DNA from: Chlamydiae bacterium CG10_big_fil_rev_8_21_14_0_10_42_34
GTDB taxonomy: Bacteria > Chlamydiota > Chlamydiia > Chlamydiales > SM23-39
Length of the DNA stretch: 61,698 nucleotides
Assembly (NCBI GenBank): GCA_002773795.1
Contig: PFAD01000008.1
Location: forward strand, 1 to 61,698
Reading direction: 5' to 3'
Both the position numbers and the translations under genes were made by a program. The notes under the pieces are model-generated. The model was not told the origin of the DNA. It was given only the letters and a program-made list of their open reading frames with translations, and ran no database searches. Positions 35,634-44,692 of this stretch are shown piece by piece (within the stretch, counting starts at the first letter, position 1; every line of letters starts with the position of its first letter).

Positions 35634-36965
35634 ATGAAGCATTGGATCTTAGCTGCAGCAACTATTCTTTTAGTACAGGGCGCTGACGCCCGAGAGTATT
35701 GGGGACCGCCAAGGGCATGTCCAAAGCCGAAGGCAGATTGCTGTCCGAAGCCTTGTGAGCCAAAAGCATGTGCACCGAAGAAGTGTGAACCTAAGCCGTG
35801 TGCTCCTCAAAAATGTGCTCCTCAAAAGTGTGAACCTAAACCTGAGTGCTGCCCTAAGCCGAAGCCGTGCTGCCCTCCTGTATGTTTTGAGCGCTCTTTA
35901 CCAACAAGTTCATGCTGCACGCCAACTGCCTACAGCGAGCCTGCAAATGTTGAGCTTAGATGTGGTTGGGATGTGTTTGTTACCGCTAACTTTATTTATT
36001 GGGAAGCAAGCCAGGGTGGAATGGACCTAGCGTTGCCTGGATCTGGGACGATTGCGGGCGGAACTTTAACCACAACTTCGATCACTTTGCCATCTACTGG
36101 TAATTCGATGTTGGTTCAAGATTCTGACTATAAACCAGGTTTTCAAGTGGGACTTGGATGGTCTGGTGGAAAGGACAACTGGTCTTTATATGCTGAATAT
36201 ACTTGGTTACACGCAAGCACCAGCACATCTGCTGATGCACCAGCTCCTGGAGTTGCTACAATTGATGGAGTCGCTGTTCCTCAAAATGGAATTTGGCTTC
36301 CAACAAGTTGGTTAGCGCCAGATGTATTTGTCAATGATGCTACTACACATATTTCATCAAGCTGGGATTATAAAATTGATCTCGTTGATGGACAATTATC
36401 TAGACCGTTTTATTCTGGGGCAAGATTGACGCTGGAACCATTTTTTGGTCTTCGTGGAGCTTGGATCCGTCAAAGTCTAAGCATTAACTCTACAAATTTA
36501 GCGACGACAAGTGTTGGGATTCCGTTTGCAAGCCGCAATGCGAACTATAGCTCACATTCTTGGGCTGTGGGACCCCGCGTAGGGATGAATGGAAACTGGC
36601 ATCTTGGCTATGGAATTAGATTTATCGGCAATACTGCCGCAAGTCTTCTTTTCACAGAGTATGATGTGAAACAAGATGTAGCAAGTCCCGATTCTTCAGG
36701 AACTGCACAATTGCCAATCAGAACAAAGCTCAATGATTACACAGCACTTCGTCCAAACTTAGATCTTTCATTAGGTCTTGGTTGGGGATCTTACTTTGAT
36801 TGTCGCAGATTTTATCTCGATTTGGCTGCAACATATGATTTCAGTGTATTTTGGGATCAAAACATGATGCGCTATTTAGCTGATGAAGTGGATGCAAGAG
36901 TTGGTGCTGCTGCAGCAAATCTGTTCTTACAAGGACTTACTATCCAAACAAGATTTGACTTCTAG
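35634..36965 (+). CDS. Cys-rich outer membrane beta-barrel protein, MOMP-like
   Basis: A 443-residue secreted protein. A signal peptide (ILAAATILLVQGADA) is followed by about 75 residues rich in Cys, Pro and Lys in short repeats (CEPKPCAPQKCAPQKC-like), then a beta-barrel region full of alternating aromatic strands, ending in TRFDF with a terminal Phe, the usual barrel-assembly signature. Chlamydiae stabilise their envelope with disulfides, and this Cys-rich tail before a porin barrel fits that. It resembles the large MOMP-like families of Simkania- or Waddlia-type chlamydiae. A GGGAG ribosome site and a strong terminator bracket it as a single transcript. Confidence 0.88.
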   Translation: MKHWILAAATILLVQGADAREYWGPPRACPKPKADCCPKPCEPKACAPKKCEPKPCAPQKCAPQKCEPKPECCPKPKPCCPPVCFERSLPTSSCCTPTAYSEPANVELRCGWDVFVTANFIYWEASQGGMDLALPGSGTIAGGTLTTTSITLPSTGNSMLVQDSDYKPGFQVGLGWSGGKDNWSLYAEYTWLHASTSTSADAPAPGVATIDGVAVPQNGIWLPTSWLAPDVFVNDATTHISSSWDYKIDLVDGQLSRPFYSGARLTLEPFFGLRGAWIRQSLSINSTNLATTSVGIPFASRNANYSSHSWAVGPRVGMNGNWHLGYGIRFIGNTAASLLFTEYDVKQDVASPDSSGTAQLPIRTKLNDYTALRPNLDLSLGLGWGSYFDCRRFYLDLAATYDFSVFWDQNMMRYLADEVDARVGAAAANLFLQGLTIQTRFDF

Positions 36966-36993
36966 GCAAGTTTAAGTTTGGAAGTTAAATAAG

Positions 36994-37023
36994 GGGTCTC
37001 TCGGCTAGAGAGGCCCTTTTTTT
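36994..37023 (+). terminator. Rho-independent terminator of the porin gene
   Basis: GGGTCTCTC pairs with GAGAGGCCC (9 bp, one wobble) around a GGCTA loop, followed by seven T residues. It overlaps the end of the convergent peptidase gene. Confidence 0.85.
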
Positions 37024-37861
37024 ATGCCTGAATGGGGAAAGCTTTTGTTTGCTTCCAGTTCATGCCAAGTGTAATGAGGATTGGGATGGCTAAAATAGTT
37101 GTGGCGGCAACAATTGGGTGAAGGCCAAAAATAGACAAGTGGACAAAGTCGTGCGTCAGGTTCCAAGCATCTGTATGAATGGCAGAATAGGCATATTTTG
37201 CATGGTAGAGAAAATCAAGGGCTCCCCAAGAGATCAGATATTTGCTCAAATGTGTGTGTGTTTCCCGAATTAAAAGCCCCACGCTTAAAATAACAGCTGA
37301 GATCATCAGGGTAAATGCAGGTCCGCTTGCAATCACTGCGCACGTTGTTGCAGCAGGTCCAATTTTTTTCCCAAGCGCGCTGAGCGATGATTTGTAAAAT
37401 TGGGTGGTGCCCCCCGCAAAAGGGTAGATCTCAATTTGAGGGACAGAGTTTTTGTATAAAGCTAAAGCTGCAAGTGAGTGGCCCGTTTCGTGGATGAGCG
37501 TTTGGACATTAAAACCGGTAAAAAGGGCAAAACTGGATCCAGTTGTCCACTCACAAAAGGAGACTGTGTTTTCGTAAAAATGTTTATTCACCCCTTCTTG
37601 CGTAGCTTTTTGAGCGGCATAAGTGCCTAGTGAGTGGAAAAGAGTATTCAGCGCTATCTGAATTGCAGCAGCAGATGCGATCATTGCAACTCCGCTTGGA
37701 AGGGGGATAAAACAAGCAACAGTTAGGCCCATTGCAAAAGTTGCGCTCAATTCTTTTAAAGTGGCAAGCGCGATTTTTTCAAGGCTACTTTGAACAGGCG
37801 CATCTTTGCTTGCTTTGAGGGGTGGAGGAGAGGGTAGTGTTCCAATTGAAGATGCGCTCAT
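37022..37861 (-). CDS. M50-like zinc metalloprotease, membrane protein
   Basis: A 279-residue membrane protein with about six hydrophobic helices. The segment TLIHETGHSLAALALYKNSV has an HExxH zinc motif at the start of a membrane helix, as in M50 (site-2 protease) families, and an NPDG-like second ligand is not clear. The N-terminal ~35 residues are cytosolic and Pro-rich. Clear M50 members have an LDG/NPDG motif; its absence means enzyme activity is uncertain. Two hydrophobic domains and an ATG at 37861 support it as a complete gene. Confidence 0.65.
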   Translation of the reverse strand: MSASSIGTLPSPPPLKASKDAPVQSSLEKIALATLKELSATFAMGLTVACFIPLPSGVAMIASAAAIQIALNTLFHSLGTYAAQKATQEGVNKHFYENTVSFCEWTTGSSFALFTGFNVQTLIHETGHSLAALALYKNSVPQIEIYPFAGGTTQFYKSSLSALGKKIGPAATTCAVIASGPAFTLMISAVILSVGLLIRETHTHLSKYLISWGALDFLYHAKYAYSAIHTDAWNLTHDFVHLSIFGLHPIVAATTILAIPILITLGMNWKQTKAFPIQA

Positions 37862-37901
37862 GGGCGCCGATTATCAAGAACAGGGGGGAAAAAATCAATT
37901 G

Positions 37902-38789
37902 TTAACAGGCGATGAGGGCTGGGTTTATCCTCATCATTGGCTCAGCTCTTGGTGTTTGCATAACAGATGCTCTTGGAAGAACGGCTACTGCGATGTGGAA
38001 GGCGTGGCCTCCTGGAAGAGAGGGGATAAAGTATTTTTTTCTAAAGTCTTCAAGTTTTTGTGAGTGAAGCTTAAAGAACCACACTTGCTCCACCTCTGGC
38101 CAAGATGAGGGCTGCATCGAATAGAGCCCTTCGATCTCAAATGAAAACTCTTCACCAATCTCGTCAATTTCGGTCAGGTATTGAAAAGCTGTTTCTCGGG
38201 ATGGGATTACAGGGATGTGCGCTCCTTCGGGGGTGCCAAAGAGGTTAAAGTAGGGGGGTCTTACAAGTCCGTAGGATTTTAAGTAGGGGAGCATCATTGA
38301 AATAAATCGGTTGTCGATATCTAAATAAACAAGTCCTTGGCTGTTTTTTCTCAAAACCCCTTTCCCCTTGCAAATAGAGCGTAAAAGAGGGGACTGACCA
38401 GGGACAGGTCTTGCTTTAGCGGTCTCATTTGTCTCTGTCAAAAGATAGACAATAGGCTCTGGGTTTCTCCTCTTATCTTGTTCTAAGGCGCCTTTTGAAA
38501 AAGCCCATGCAGGGCGAAATGTTGCCGGAGGTGGATCGAGAGGTTTGGATAGTCTTGGTGATGTGGAAAGAGGGGTGGGCGCGGGTTGAGTGTGGGCGAA
38601 AAGGTTGGCAAATCGCTCTCTTAAGGCAAGGAGCGCCGCCCCTTTTTGTTTCCGTTTCGGAGGCGTTTGGTCATTTCCAATAAGGATCGATCCACCCCAA
38701 CTCATTCGGTATCGATCCCTCGAAGGGACCGTTTCCGAATCGGTGTTCAAAAAATCTTTAGTAATTCTAGATAGCAGTAACTGTTTCAT
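37902..38789 (-). CDS. Hypothetical protein, possible 2H-phosphoesterase-like domain
   Basis: A 295-residue protein. The N-terminal ~110 residues are basic and Pro-rich (PTPLSTSPRLSKPLDPPPAT), probably disordered; the C-terminal part is a compact alpha/beta region with two short histidine motifs, GAHIPVI (about 191) and HAFHIAVAV (about 263). Paired H-x-hydrophobic motifs are the mark of 2H phosphoesterases (LigT-like), but the usual HxT/S is not exact, so this is a guess. It begins with ATG at 38789. Confidence 0.55.
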   Translation of the reverse strand: MKQLLLSRITKDFLNTDSETVPSRDRYRMSWGGSILIGNDQTPPKRKQKGAALLALRERFANLFAHTQPAPTPLSTSPRLSKPLDPPPATFRPAWAFSKGALEQDKRRNPEPIVYLLTETNETAKARPVPGQSPLLRSICKGKGVLRKNSQGLVYLDIDNRFISMMLPYLKSYGLVRPPYFNLFGTPEGAHIPVIPSRETAFQYLTEIDEIGEEFSFEIEGLYSMQPSSWPEVEQVWFFKLHSQKLEDFRKKYFIPSLPGGHAFHIAVAVLPRASVMQTPRAEPMMRINPALIAC

Positions 38790-38844
38790 AATTAATGCAA
38801 ATATTTTAGCACTAATTGCTATATAATTAAAGTTAAAGAAATTA

Positions 38845-40185
38845 TTATATAACTCGTAATCCTTGGAGTGGTTTTGCGAGCTCTCCGACGAGAGTTTGGT
38901 GGCTAAAGCTATGGATTTTGACCTGTTGAAGGGTGCCGATCATACTTTCGTCACCCTCAAAAATCACTTTTTTCCAGCAGCGGGTGCGTCCTTTTAACAT
39001 TCGGCCATCTTTGTTGAACCTTTCAACGAGAACTTCAAGTGTGTGATCTAAGAGAGTATTGCGCTCTTCAGCACTGATTTCCTCTTGAAGTTCCATCAGC
39101 CGCTGGAGCCTGTCTTGTTTGACCTCTTCTGGGATATCATCTTTCCATCGCATCGCTGGCGTCCCTTTGCGAGGGCTGTACGCATAGATAAATGCAAGGG
39201 AGTAGCGGATTTGTTTCATTACGTCGTAGGTTTCTTGAAATTCGGCCTCAGTTTCGGTCGGAAAGCCAACAATGATGTCAGTACCGAGCGAGACATTGGG
39301 GACGATGCTTCGAAGGAGATCCACTTTTTCTAAGTATTGCTCTTTTGTATAGATCCTGTGCATTTTCTTTAAGATGCGGCTTGAGCCTGCTTGAATCGGG
39401 AAATGGACGAGGTTACAAAGAGAGGGGAGGTCTCGAATGGCTTGCATAAGCTCGACCGTAATATCGATCGGATGCGAGGTCATAAAGCGAATTCGCTCCA
39501 TTCCAGGAATTTTATCTAATTTGTAAAGGAGGTCGTGGAATAGGCAGTTCCACTCTTTTTTGTCTTTGCCGTAGCTATTGACGTTTTGGCCGAGGAGGGT
39601 GATCTCTTTGTAGCCTGCATCAACTAATTTTTTGCACTCTTCGATAATGCTCTCAGGGGGGCGCGATACCTCTTGGCCCCTTGTATAAGGGACAACACAA
39701 TAGGTGCAAAACTTATCGCAGCCGCGTATGATTGATACGTAGGCTTTGATTTTATTGTCTCGTTTGGCAACTAGGTAGTCTAAATTTTCCTCGAATCGGT
39801 CTTCTGTTTTATAGACTTGCTTTTTCGTGTAAAGGACTTCGTCGAGAACAGTCCCAAGATCTGTGATGTTATTGGTCCCAACAACAAAATCGAGGTGGGG
39901 GAATTTGCGGAAAAGGGAGTTTTTTTTGGCCATCGCCATACAGCCAGTAACCCCAATAATGCCATTTTTCTTCTGGCCCCTTCCCATACGTCCGAGCTTG
40001 CCCATGACTTTTCGCTCTGCAAGATCGCGGATCGAGCAGGTATTAAAGATAAGGAGGTCAGCAGACTCCTCGTCCTCGATAGGGGTGAGACCCCGCTTTT
40101 GAAGCTGTCCTGCCATGATCTCGGTATCGAGCTCATTCATTTGGCAGCCATAGGTACGTATAAAATAAGTTTTTGGGTCTTGCAT
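38845..40185 (-). CDS. miaB: tRNA-2-methylthio-N6-dimethylallyladenosine synthase
   Basis: A 446-residue MiaB, which methylthiolates i6A37 in tRNAs. It starts with the UPF0004 domain (RTYGCQMNELDTEIMAG, NTCSIRDLAERK, VTGCMA), followed by the radical-SAM motif in GCDKFCTYCVVPYTRG, and ends with a TRAM domain (TLEVLVE, GRTRCWKKVIF). TYGCQMN and CSIRDLAERK are MiaB-type, unlike the MtaB encoded at 25158. Complete and standard in length. Confidence 0.96.
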   Translation of the reverse strand: MQDPKTYFIRTYGCQMNELDTEIMAGQLQKRGLTPIEDEESADLLIFNTCSIRDLAERKVMGKLGRMGRGQKKNGIIGVTGCMAMAKKNSLFRKFPHLDFVVGTNNITDLGTVLDEVLYTKKQVYKTEDRFEENLDYLVAKRDNKIKAYVSIIRGCDKFCTYCVVPYTRGQEVSRPPESIIEECKKLVDAGYKEITLLGQNVNSYGKDKKEWNCLFHDLLYKLDKIPGMERIRFMTSHPIDITVELMQAIRDLPSLCNLVHFPIQAGSSRILKKMHRIYTKEQYLEKVDLLRSIVPNVSLGTDIIVGFPTETEAEFQETYDVMKQIRYSLAFIYAYSPRKGTPAMRWKDDIPEEVKQDRLQRLMELQEEISAEERNTLLDHTLEVLVERFNKDGRMLKGRTRCWKKVIFEGDESMIGTLQQVKIHSFSHQTLVGELAKPLQGLRVI

Positions 40186-40237
40186 AAGGCGATAATCTTA
40201 ACTGATCAAGATCTCACAGGCAAATAAAAATTGATTG

Positions 40238-40266
40238 TTGGCAAAAAATGCCACCTAAGATATGAT
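40238..40266 (+). promoter_or_regulatory. Sigma70-type promoter for rplM-rpsI
   Basis: TTGGCA (40238-40243) and TATGAT (40261-40266), with a 17-bp spacer, upstream of the ribosomal protein operon; expected transcript start near 40273. Confidence 0.7.
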
Positions 40267-40299
40267 ACTGATTTCAATTTTTGAGGATCTCGGTAACAA

Positions 40300-40746
40300 A
40301 TGAATCATAAGCAAAAAACCCCTCTTCTTACGAAGAAAGAAGCTATTAATACCCGTAAGTACTATCTTTTTGATGCGACGGGAAAGACCCTAGGTCGATT
40401 TGCTGCAGAAGTGGCAAAGATCTTGCGTGGAAAGCACCGTCCTGACTTCACCCCTTACGTCGATTGTGGCGATGGCGTGGTGATTGTGAATGCAGAGAAA
40501 ATTGCAGTTACAGGGATGAAAAGAGCTCGAAAAATTTATAGAAGTTATACAGGCTTTATCGGTGGATTGAAAGAAATTCCATACGAGACCTTAATTGCTC
40601 GTAAACCAGAATACGTCTTAATGCATGCGATCAAAGGGATGATGCCTAAGACTCGTCTAGGTGGTCAGCAAGTGAAGAAACTGCGGATCTTCAAAGGATC
40701 TTCACATGATATGGATGCACAAAAGCCGATCCCGGTAAACATTTAA
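40300..40746 (+). CDS. rplM: Ribosomal protein uL13
   Basis: A 148-residue 50S ribosomal protein L13. It shows the typical YYLFDATGKTLGRFAAEVAK and LRGKHRPDFTPYVDCGDGV stretches and GMMPKTRLGGQQVKKLRIF near the end. It precedes rpsI by 12 bp, the near-universal order, with a strong promoter ahead and a terminator behind the pair. Confidence 0.98.
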   Translation: MNHKQKTPLLTKKEAINTRKYYLFDATGKTLGRFAAEVAKILRGKHRPDFTPYVDCGDGVVIVNAEKIAVTGMKRARKIYRSYTGFIGGLKEIPYETLIARKPEYVLMHAIKGMMPKTRLGGQQVKKLRIFKGSSHDMDAQKPIPVNI

Positions 40747-40758
40747 AGGATTTGAATA

Positions 40759-41154
40759 ATGGCAAAGCTACAAGAGACAATTGGAATTGGACGCAGAAAG
40801 ACAGCGGTTTCCTCAGTAAGACTTAGAAAAGGCACAGGAAACATCAACGTCAATGGAAGAAAAATCGAAGACTATTTTCCTCTTCCTCTGCAGAGAGACT
40901 TGATTTTAGCCCCAGTTCAAAAATTTTCAAATCCAGAGAAAGTGGATCTGATCATTCGCGTTAAAGGCGGCGGACTAGAAGCTCAAGCTGTGGCAACACG
41001 CCTTGGAATCAGCCGTGCACTCGTTCAAGAAGACGATGCAATTCGTGGCGATCTCAAAGAGCTCGGTTACCTTACTCGCGATCCACGTAAGAAAGAACGT
41101 AAGAAGTACGGCCAAAAAGGTGCACGTAAACGCTTCCAGTTCTCTAAACGTTAA
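40759..41154 (+). CDS. rpsI: Ribosomal protein uS9
   Basis: A 131-residue 30S ribosomal protein S9. It has [18 protein letters not shown] at the N-terminus, [20 protein letters not shown] in the middle and the basic, tRNA-contacting tail ending in FQFSKR. Second gene of the rplM-rpsI operon and followed by a strong terminator. Confidence 0.98.
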   Translation: MAKLQETIGIGRRKTAVSSVRLRKGTGNINVNGRKIEDYFPLPLQRDLILAPVQKFSNPEKVDLIIRVKGGGLEAQAVATRLGISRALVQEDDAIRGDLKELGYLTRDPRKKERKKYGQKGARKRFQFSKR

Positions 41155-41179
41155 AAAATTTCCCTCCTTATTTTTCTAG

Positions 41180-41213
41180 AGCCCTTTGTTTTTTTAAACA
41201 AAGGGCTTTTTTT
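41180..41213 (+). terminator. Rho-independent terminator of rplM-rpsI
   Basis: AGCCCTTTGTTT pairs perfectly with AAACAAAGGGCT, with a short loop and a T-run of seven. It clearly ends the operon. Confidence 0.92.
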
Positions 41214-41244
41214 ATTTCGCTTAATTTGATATGGGTTTGTTTAT

Positions 41245-41709
41245 ATGGAAGCAAAACCTGTATCAGCATCTGCAATTATTGACCAAGTCGTTGAGGTGTT
41301 CCCAAACGACTTAAACCCGCATGGAACATTGTTCGGTGGCAAGTTAATGCAAGTTGTTGATAATTTGGCTGCAATTGTGGCCAAGCGTCACAGTGGTAGG
41401 GTTTGTGTGACGTTGGGGATTGACTCCGTCCGCTTCTTAAATCCAGCTCACCATGGTGATATCCTCGTTTGTAAGGCGGCTGTGAATAAGACGTGGAATA
41501 CCTCAATGGAAATAGGGGTTAAAGTCATTGCTGAAGATTTTCGGAGCCTTGAGCAAAAAGATATCCTTTCAGCGTACTTTACTTTTGTCGCTATGGATGA
41601 TGAGCACAAGCCGGTAGAAATCATTCCTGTTCTTCCTGAGACAGAAGCACAAATAAAGCGCTATAAAGCTGCAGAAGCAAGGCGCCAATATCGCCTGGTA
41701 CACAAATAA
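41245..41709 (+). CDS. Acyl-CoA thioesterase, YciA/BFIT hotdog family
   Basis: A 154-residue hotdog-fold thioesterase hydrolysing acyl-CoA. Family landmarks: the DLNPHGTLFGGKLMQVVDN motif, where the Asn/Asp-His-GTxFGG pattern marks the active site, and VRFLNPAHHGDILVCKA. Members act on short to long acyl-CoAs in the cytosol. Chlamydiaceae have an ortholog-like gene. It stands alone after the ribosomal terminator and is convergent with the methyltransferase. Confidence 0.9.
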   Translation: MEAKPVSASAIIDQVVEVFPNDLNPHGTLFGGKLMQVVDNLAAIVAKRHSGRVCVTLGIDSVRFLNPAHHGDILVCKAAVNKTWNTSMEIGVKVIAEDFRSLEQKDILSAYFTFVAMDDEHKPVEIIPVLPETEAQIKRYKAAEARRQYRLVHK

Positions 41710-41711
41710 AT

Positions 41712-42347
41712 TCACTTGTGTATGAAAAGAGCTGTCCTATTATCTGAATAAAGAAGTTCTAGATTCATTTGTTTTGCAATCCACTTTAGCGTCTTTAATG
41801 AGTAAAATGCAATGTGGGTCTTATTGTTCTTATACCACCATGCAGGAAAGCTTTCTTTCGTTTGTAAATCGGAAAAAAGGGTCATGATTGCTAAATACCC
41901 CCCTTTTTTTACTAAGCTCGTTAAGAGCTTCCACGATTTTTTGGGGCAGGAAAAATGCTCAACAACTTCTGTACAAGTGACAAAGTCATATTGCTTTTCT
42001 AATAATTTTGGATCGTTTGCGTAATAAGGATCGTAACACTGAATGGAAAATCCTTTTTCTTTTAAGATCACATTCAATGTAGGCCCTGGCCCTGAGCCAA
42101 AATCGAGCCCTTTCATTTCAGGTGTTAAGTATTTTTGTAGTGGAACTAAGACCTGGCTGAGAAATTCCCGATATTTTAGATCTTCTGGGCCGTTTTGATG
42201 TTGGTCGTACTCTTTTTTCTCATCAGCGGCATTTAAGTGCTCATTTTTGGGGACAAAGATAAGATCGCAGTGGCTACAGCGGAAAAATGAGCGCACTTTG
42301 TCTTTAGAAAAAAGTGTTGATGAAGATGCACAAAGGGGACAGTCCAT
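41712..42347 (-). CDS. SAM-dependent methyltransferase with N-terminal zinc ribbon
   Basis: A 211-residue class I methyltransferase. The N-terminus has a four-Cys zinc ribbon (CPLCASS and CSHCDLI), then motif I as LDFGSGPGPTL, an acidic motif II at the end of CYDPYY, and a post-motif TCTEVVEHF. The C-terminal THIAFYSLKTLKWIA is typical of Methyltransf_23 small-molecule enzymes. Substrate unknown. It starts on the stop of the M32 carboxypeptidase (TAATG), so both are coupled. Confidence 0.85.
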   Translation of the reverse strand: MDCPLCASSSTLFSKDKVRSFFRCSHCDLIFVPKNEHLNAADEKKEYDQHQNGPEDLKYREFLSQVLVPLQKYLTPEMKGLDFGSGPGPTLNVILKEKGFSIQCYDPYYANDPKLLEKQYDFVTCTEVVEHFSCPKKSWKLLTSLVKKGGYLAIMTLFSDLQTKESFPAWWYKNNKTHIAFYSLKTLKWIAKQMNLELLYSDNRTALFIHK

Positions 42348-43864
42348 TAGAACTTGTAGATTTTAGCGTACTTTTTCTTTAAATACGAGCAGTATGCTTT
42401 TTCGCTGAGTGCTTTGCCTGTGACTCTCTTTGCGAGTTCTTCTGAATTATACATGCGGCCCCATTGATGGATGTTCACCTTTAGCCAATCACGGATAAAG
42501 GCAAGTTCTCCTTGCTCCACTTTCTTTTCCCAGTCGGGGTGTTGTTTTGAAAAGGCTGAAAAAAAGTGGGCGGCAAAAAGGTTGCCGAGGGCATAGGTAG
42601 GAAAGTACCCGAAGTCGCCTAATGACCAGTGGATGTCTTGCAAGCATCCTTGCGCATCATTGGTTGGTGTAACTCCTAGATACTCTTTCATTTTTGCATT
42701 CCAGGCCTCTGGCAAATCCGCAACACTGAGCTTGCCCTCAATGAGAGCTTTTTCAATTTCAAATCGGACAATTACATGGAGGCAATAGGTCACTTCATCC
42801 GCTTCTACTCTGATCAGCGAAGGCTGTACTTTATTTAGGCTCCTGTAAAATTTATCGAGGGGGATGTTTTTAAGGAGGGGAAGTTTCTTTTTCATCTGTG
42901 GGTAGAAATGGGTCCAAAATGGGAGGCCTCGTCCTATGATTGTTTCCCATAAGCGTGATTGGCTCTCGTGGATGCTTAGCGAAGTTGCTTCACCTATTGG
43001 GGTGCCCCAATATTCGGTAGATAATCCCATTTCATAAAATGAGTGACCCGCTTCATGCAACACTGAAAGGAGATTACTCATGAACGCATTAGGCAATACG
43101 CGTGTTGTAATTCGGCTATCATGGGGATGAAGGGCCGTAGAAAAAGGATGAGCCGATAGGTCGAGCCTTGTATAGGCTGGATCTGCCGGTAGGTTGGCAA
43201 CAAGCCAATTTGCAAGTTCGAGTTGCTTTTCGTCGCTTACTTTTCGGTGCAAAAATCTGTCGTCGATCTGTTTTGCTGCGGTAATTTTCTTTAAAAGTGC
43301 TGTAAGCTGTTTTTGTAAACCGCCAAAGATCACATCTATTTTGCGGGTTGTCATGCAAGGCTCATATGTTTCTAAAAGAGCATCGTAAGGGTGATCTTCA
43401 AACCCATAGATCTCTGCTTTTTTTCTACACAGGCCAATGATTTTTTCTAAAAAAGGGGCGAAAATTTTAAAGTTGTTCTCTTTTTTTGCAGCAGCCCAAA
43501 TTTGGCTCGCTTCAGAGGTCACTTGAGAAAATGTTTCGATGAAAGAGGCGGGGAGTTTTCCTGCTCTATTAAAGTCTTTATGCCACTCTCTTAACATCGC
43601 AAGGTGGATTTTACTTAAGCCCTTTACTTTTGGCTTACCAGAGGGCATGTGGACGAGTTTTTGCAGGCACTGCTTGAATTTACGCGATGTTTTTTTCTCG
43701 TGTATGAGTGTCGAGAGAATTGAGATTTGGTGGCTGCGTGGATTGATGCCTCCTGCTGGCATGTAGGTCTCTTGATCCCAATGTAGAAGCGCAAGCGCCG
43801 AATTTAAATGGTGAATTTCAGTTGAAAGTTCTCTTAGGTCGGTAAAGCTTTTTGGTGGTTTCAT
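42347..43864 (-). CDS. M32 family metallocarboxypeptidase (carboxypeptidase Taq)
   Basis: A 505-residue M32 metallocarboxypeptidase. It begins with the helical ALALLHWDQETYMPAGG motif typical of the family and has the zinc site LHEAGHSFYEMGL (HExxH) with a downstream ESQSRLWE Glu ligand, as well as DVRITTRV-like substrate-pocket motifs (here HDSRITTRV). These enzymes trim amino acids from the C-terminus of cytosolic peptides. It fits with Pip as peptide-recycling enzymes. Length is standard. Confidence 0.92.
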   Translation of the reverse strand: MKPPKSFTDLRELSTEIHHLNSALALLHWDQETYMPAGGINPRSHQISILSTLIHEKKTSRKFKQCLQKLVHMPSGKPKVKGLSKIHLAMLREWHKDFNRAGKLPASFIETFSQVTSEASQIWAAAKKENNFKIFAPFLEKIIGLCRKKAEIYGFEDHPYDALLETYEPCMTTRKIDVIFGGLQKQLTALLKKITAAKQIDDRFLHRKVSDEKQLELANWLVANLPADPAYTRLDLSAHPFSTALHPHDSRITTRVLPNAFMSNLLSVLHEAGHSFYEMGLSTEYWGTPIGEATSLSIHESQSRLWETIIGRGLPFWTHFYPQMKKKLPLLKNIPLDKFYRSLNKVQPSLIRVEADEVTYCLHVIVRFEIEKALIEGKLSVADLPEAWNAKMKEYLGVTPTNDAQGCLQDIHWSLGDFGYFPTYALGNLFAAHFFSAFSKQHPDWEKKVEQGELAFIRDWLKVNIHQWGRMYNSEELAKRVTGKALSEKAYCSYLKKKYAKIYKF

Positions 43865-44692
43865 TCACCGCAGCGTACTAAATACAGTTTTTGTGCGCAA
43901 GTCCTTGAGATAGTTTATGTATTCTGGTGCGTTGGCTTTTAGCCAATCTTCGAAGCGGACGAAGTATTGTTCAATTTCTGCTTCTGATTGGGGCATTTTT
44001 CGATAATTTCCAAAGTCGATTTCAACAGCTTTTGCACCGATAAACCCAAAGTTTGGTCCCAGATTTGGGTCTGCATTTCGGATTCCCATAGCACTTCTTT
44101 CTACTAGTAGATTCACCCACGACTCGATCAATTGGTGCATTTGTTCAGGATTAGCTCTTGCTGCCTGAAGCGTCTCTTTGAATGGCTCTGCTTTTTTTTG
44201 AAGGACAAATCGAGTTTTATCAAGAGGGATGTGATAGGTTTTGTCTTTGATCAACTTGACGATGGGCAATTGATTTTCTGTGAGGTTTAAATGGCAATAA
44301 ATTGCTTGTGAAAACTCTTTTGCCTCATTGCATGCGATATGAGCTGCCGTAAATGTTTTTATAGCTTTTGTAAACAGGTCAGCTTTCGGCTTTTTCCCTA
44401 GTTTTTTAGCGCACCACTGTTTTAGATTTTGCAAGAGTGTAAAACGGGTCCTGTTATAACGAAAGATTTTCAGCACATATTTTCCATCTTCACTTGTGAA
44501 AACGGTTGACTGGTTGCCGTGCGTTAAATAGGTAAAGGTCTGATTGAAGATTTCTTTGTTTTTACAAGGCATTTCCCACGATGGATTGTAGCCGATTTCT
44601 CTGTAGCTTGGTGGAATTTTAAAATCGCTCTTCAGGAAAAAAGGGGCTAAGAGGCTAATTGATGATAAGAGCAGTACATAAAAAAATTTCAT
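43865..44692 (-). CDS. Divergent protein-kinase-like protein, membrane-anchored or secreted
   Basis: A 275-residue protein with an N-terminal signal anchor (FYVLLLSSISLLAPFFL), so the rest is expected in the periplasm or exported. The remainder resembles a small kinase fold: GNQSTVFTSEDGKYVLKIF with a P-loop-like region and K75; DPNLGPN (D208, N214) as the catalytic loop; VEIDFGNY with a DFG motif (D226). A periplasmic kinase-like domain is unusual because ATP is absent there, so it may act on the host side, be inactive, or be misplaced by me. It starts on the lptG-like stop (ATGA), with GAGG ahead. Confidence 0.65.
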   Translation of the reverse strand: MKFFYVLLLSSISLLAPFFLKSDFKIPPSYREIGYNPSWEMPCKNKEIFNQTFTYLTHGNQSTVFTSEDGKYVLKIFRYNRTRFTLLQNLKQWCAKKLGKKPKADLFTKAIKTFTAAHIACNEAKEFSQAIYCHLNLTENQLPIVKLIKDKTYHIPLDKTRFVLQKKAEPFKETLQAARANPEQMHQLIESWVNLLVERSAMGIRNADPNLGPNFGFIGAKAVEIDFGNYRKMPQSEAEIEQYFVRFEDWLKANAPEYINYLKDLRTKTVFSTLR

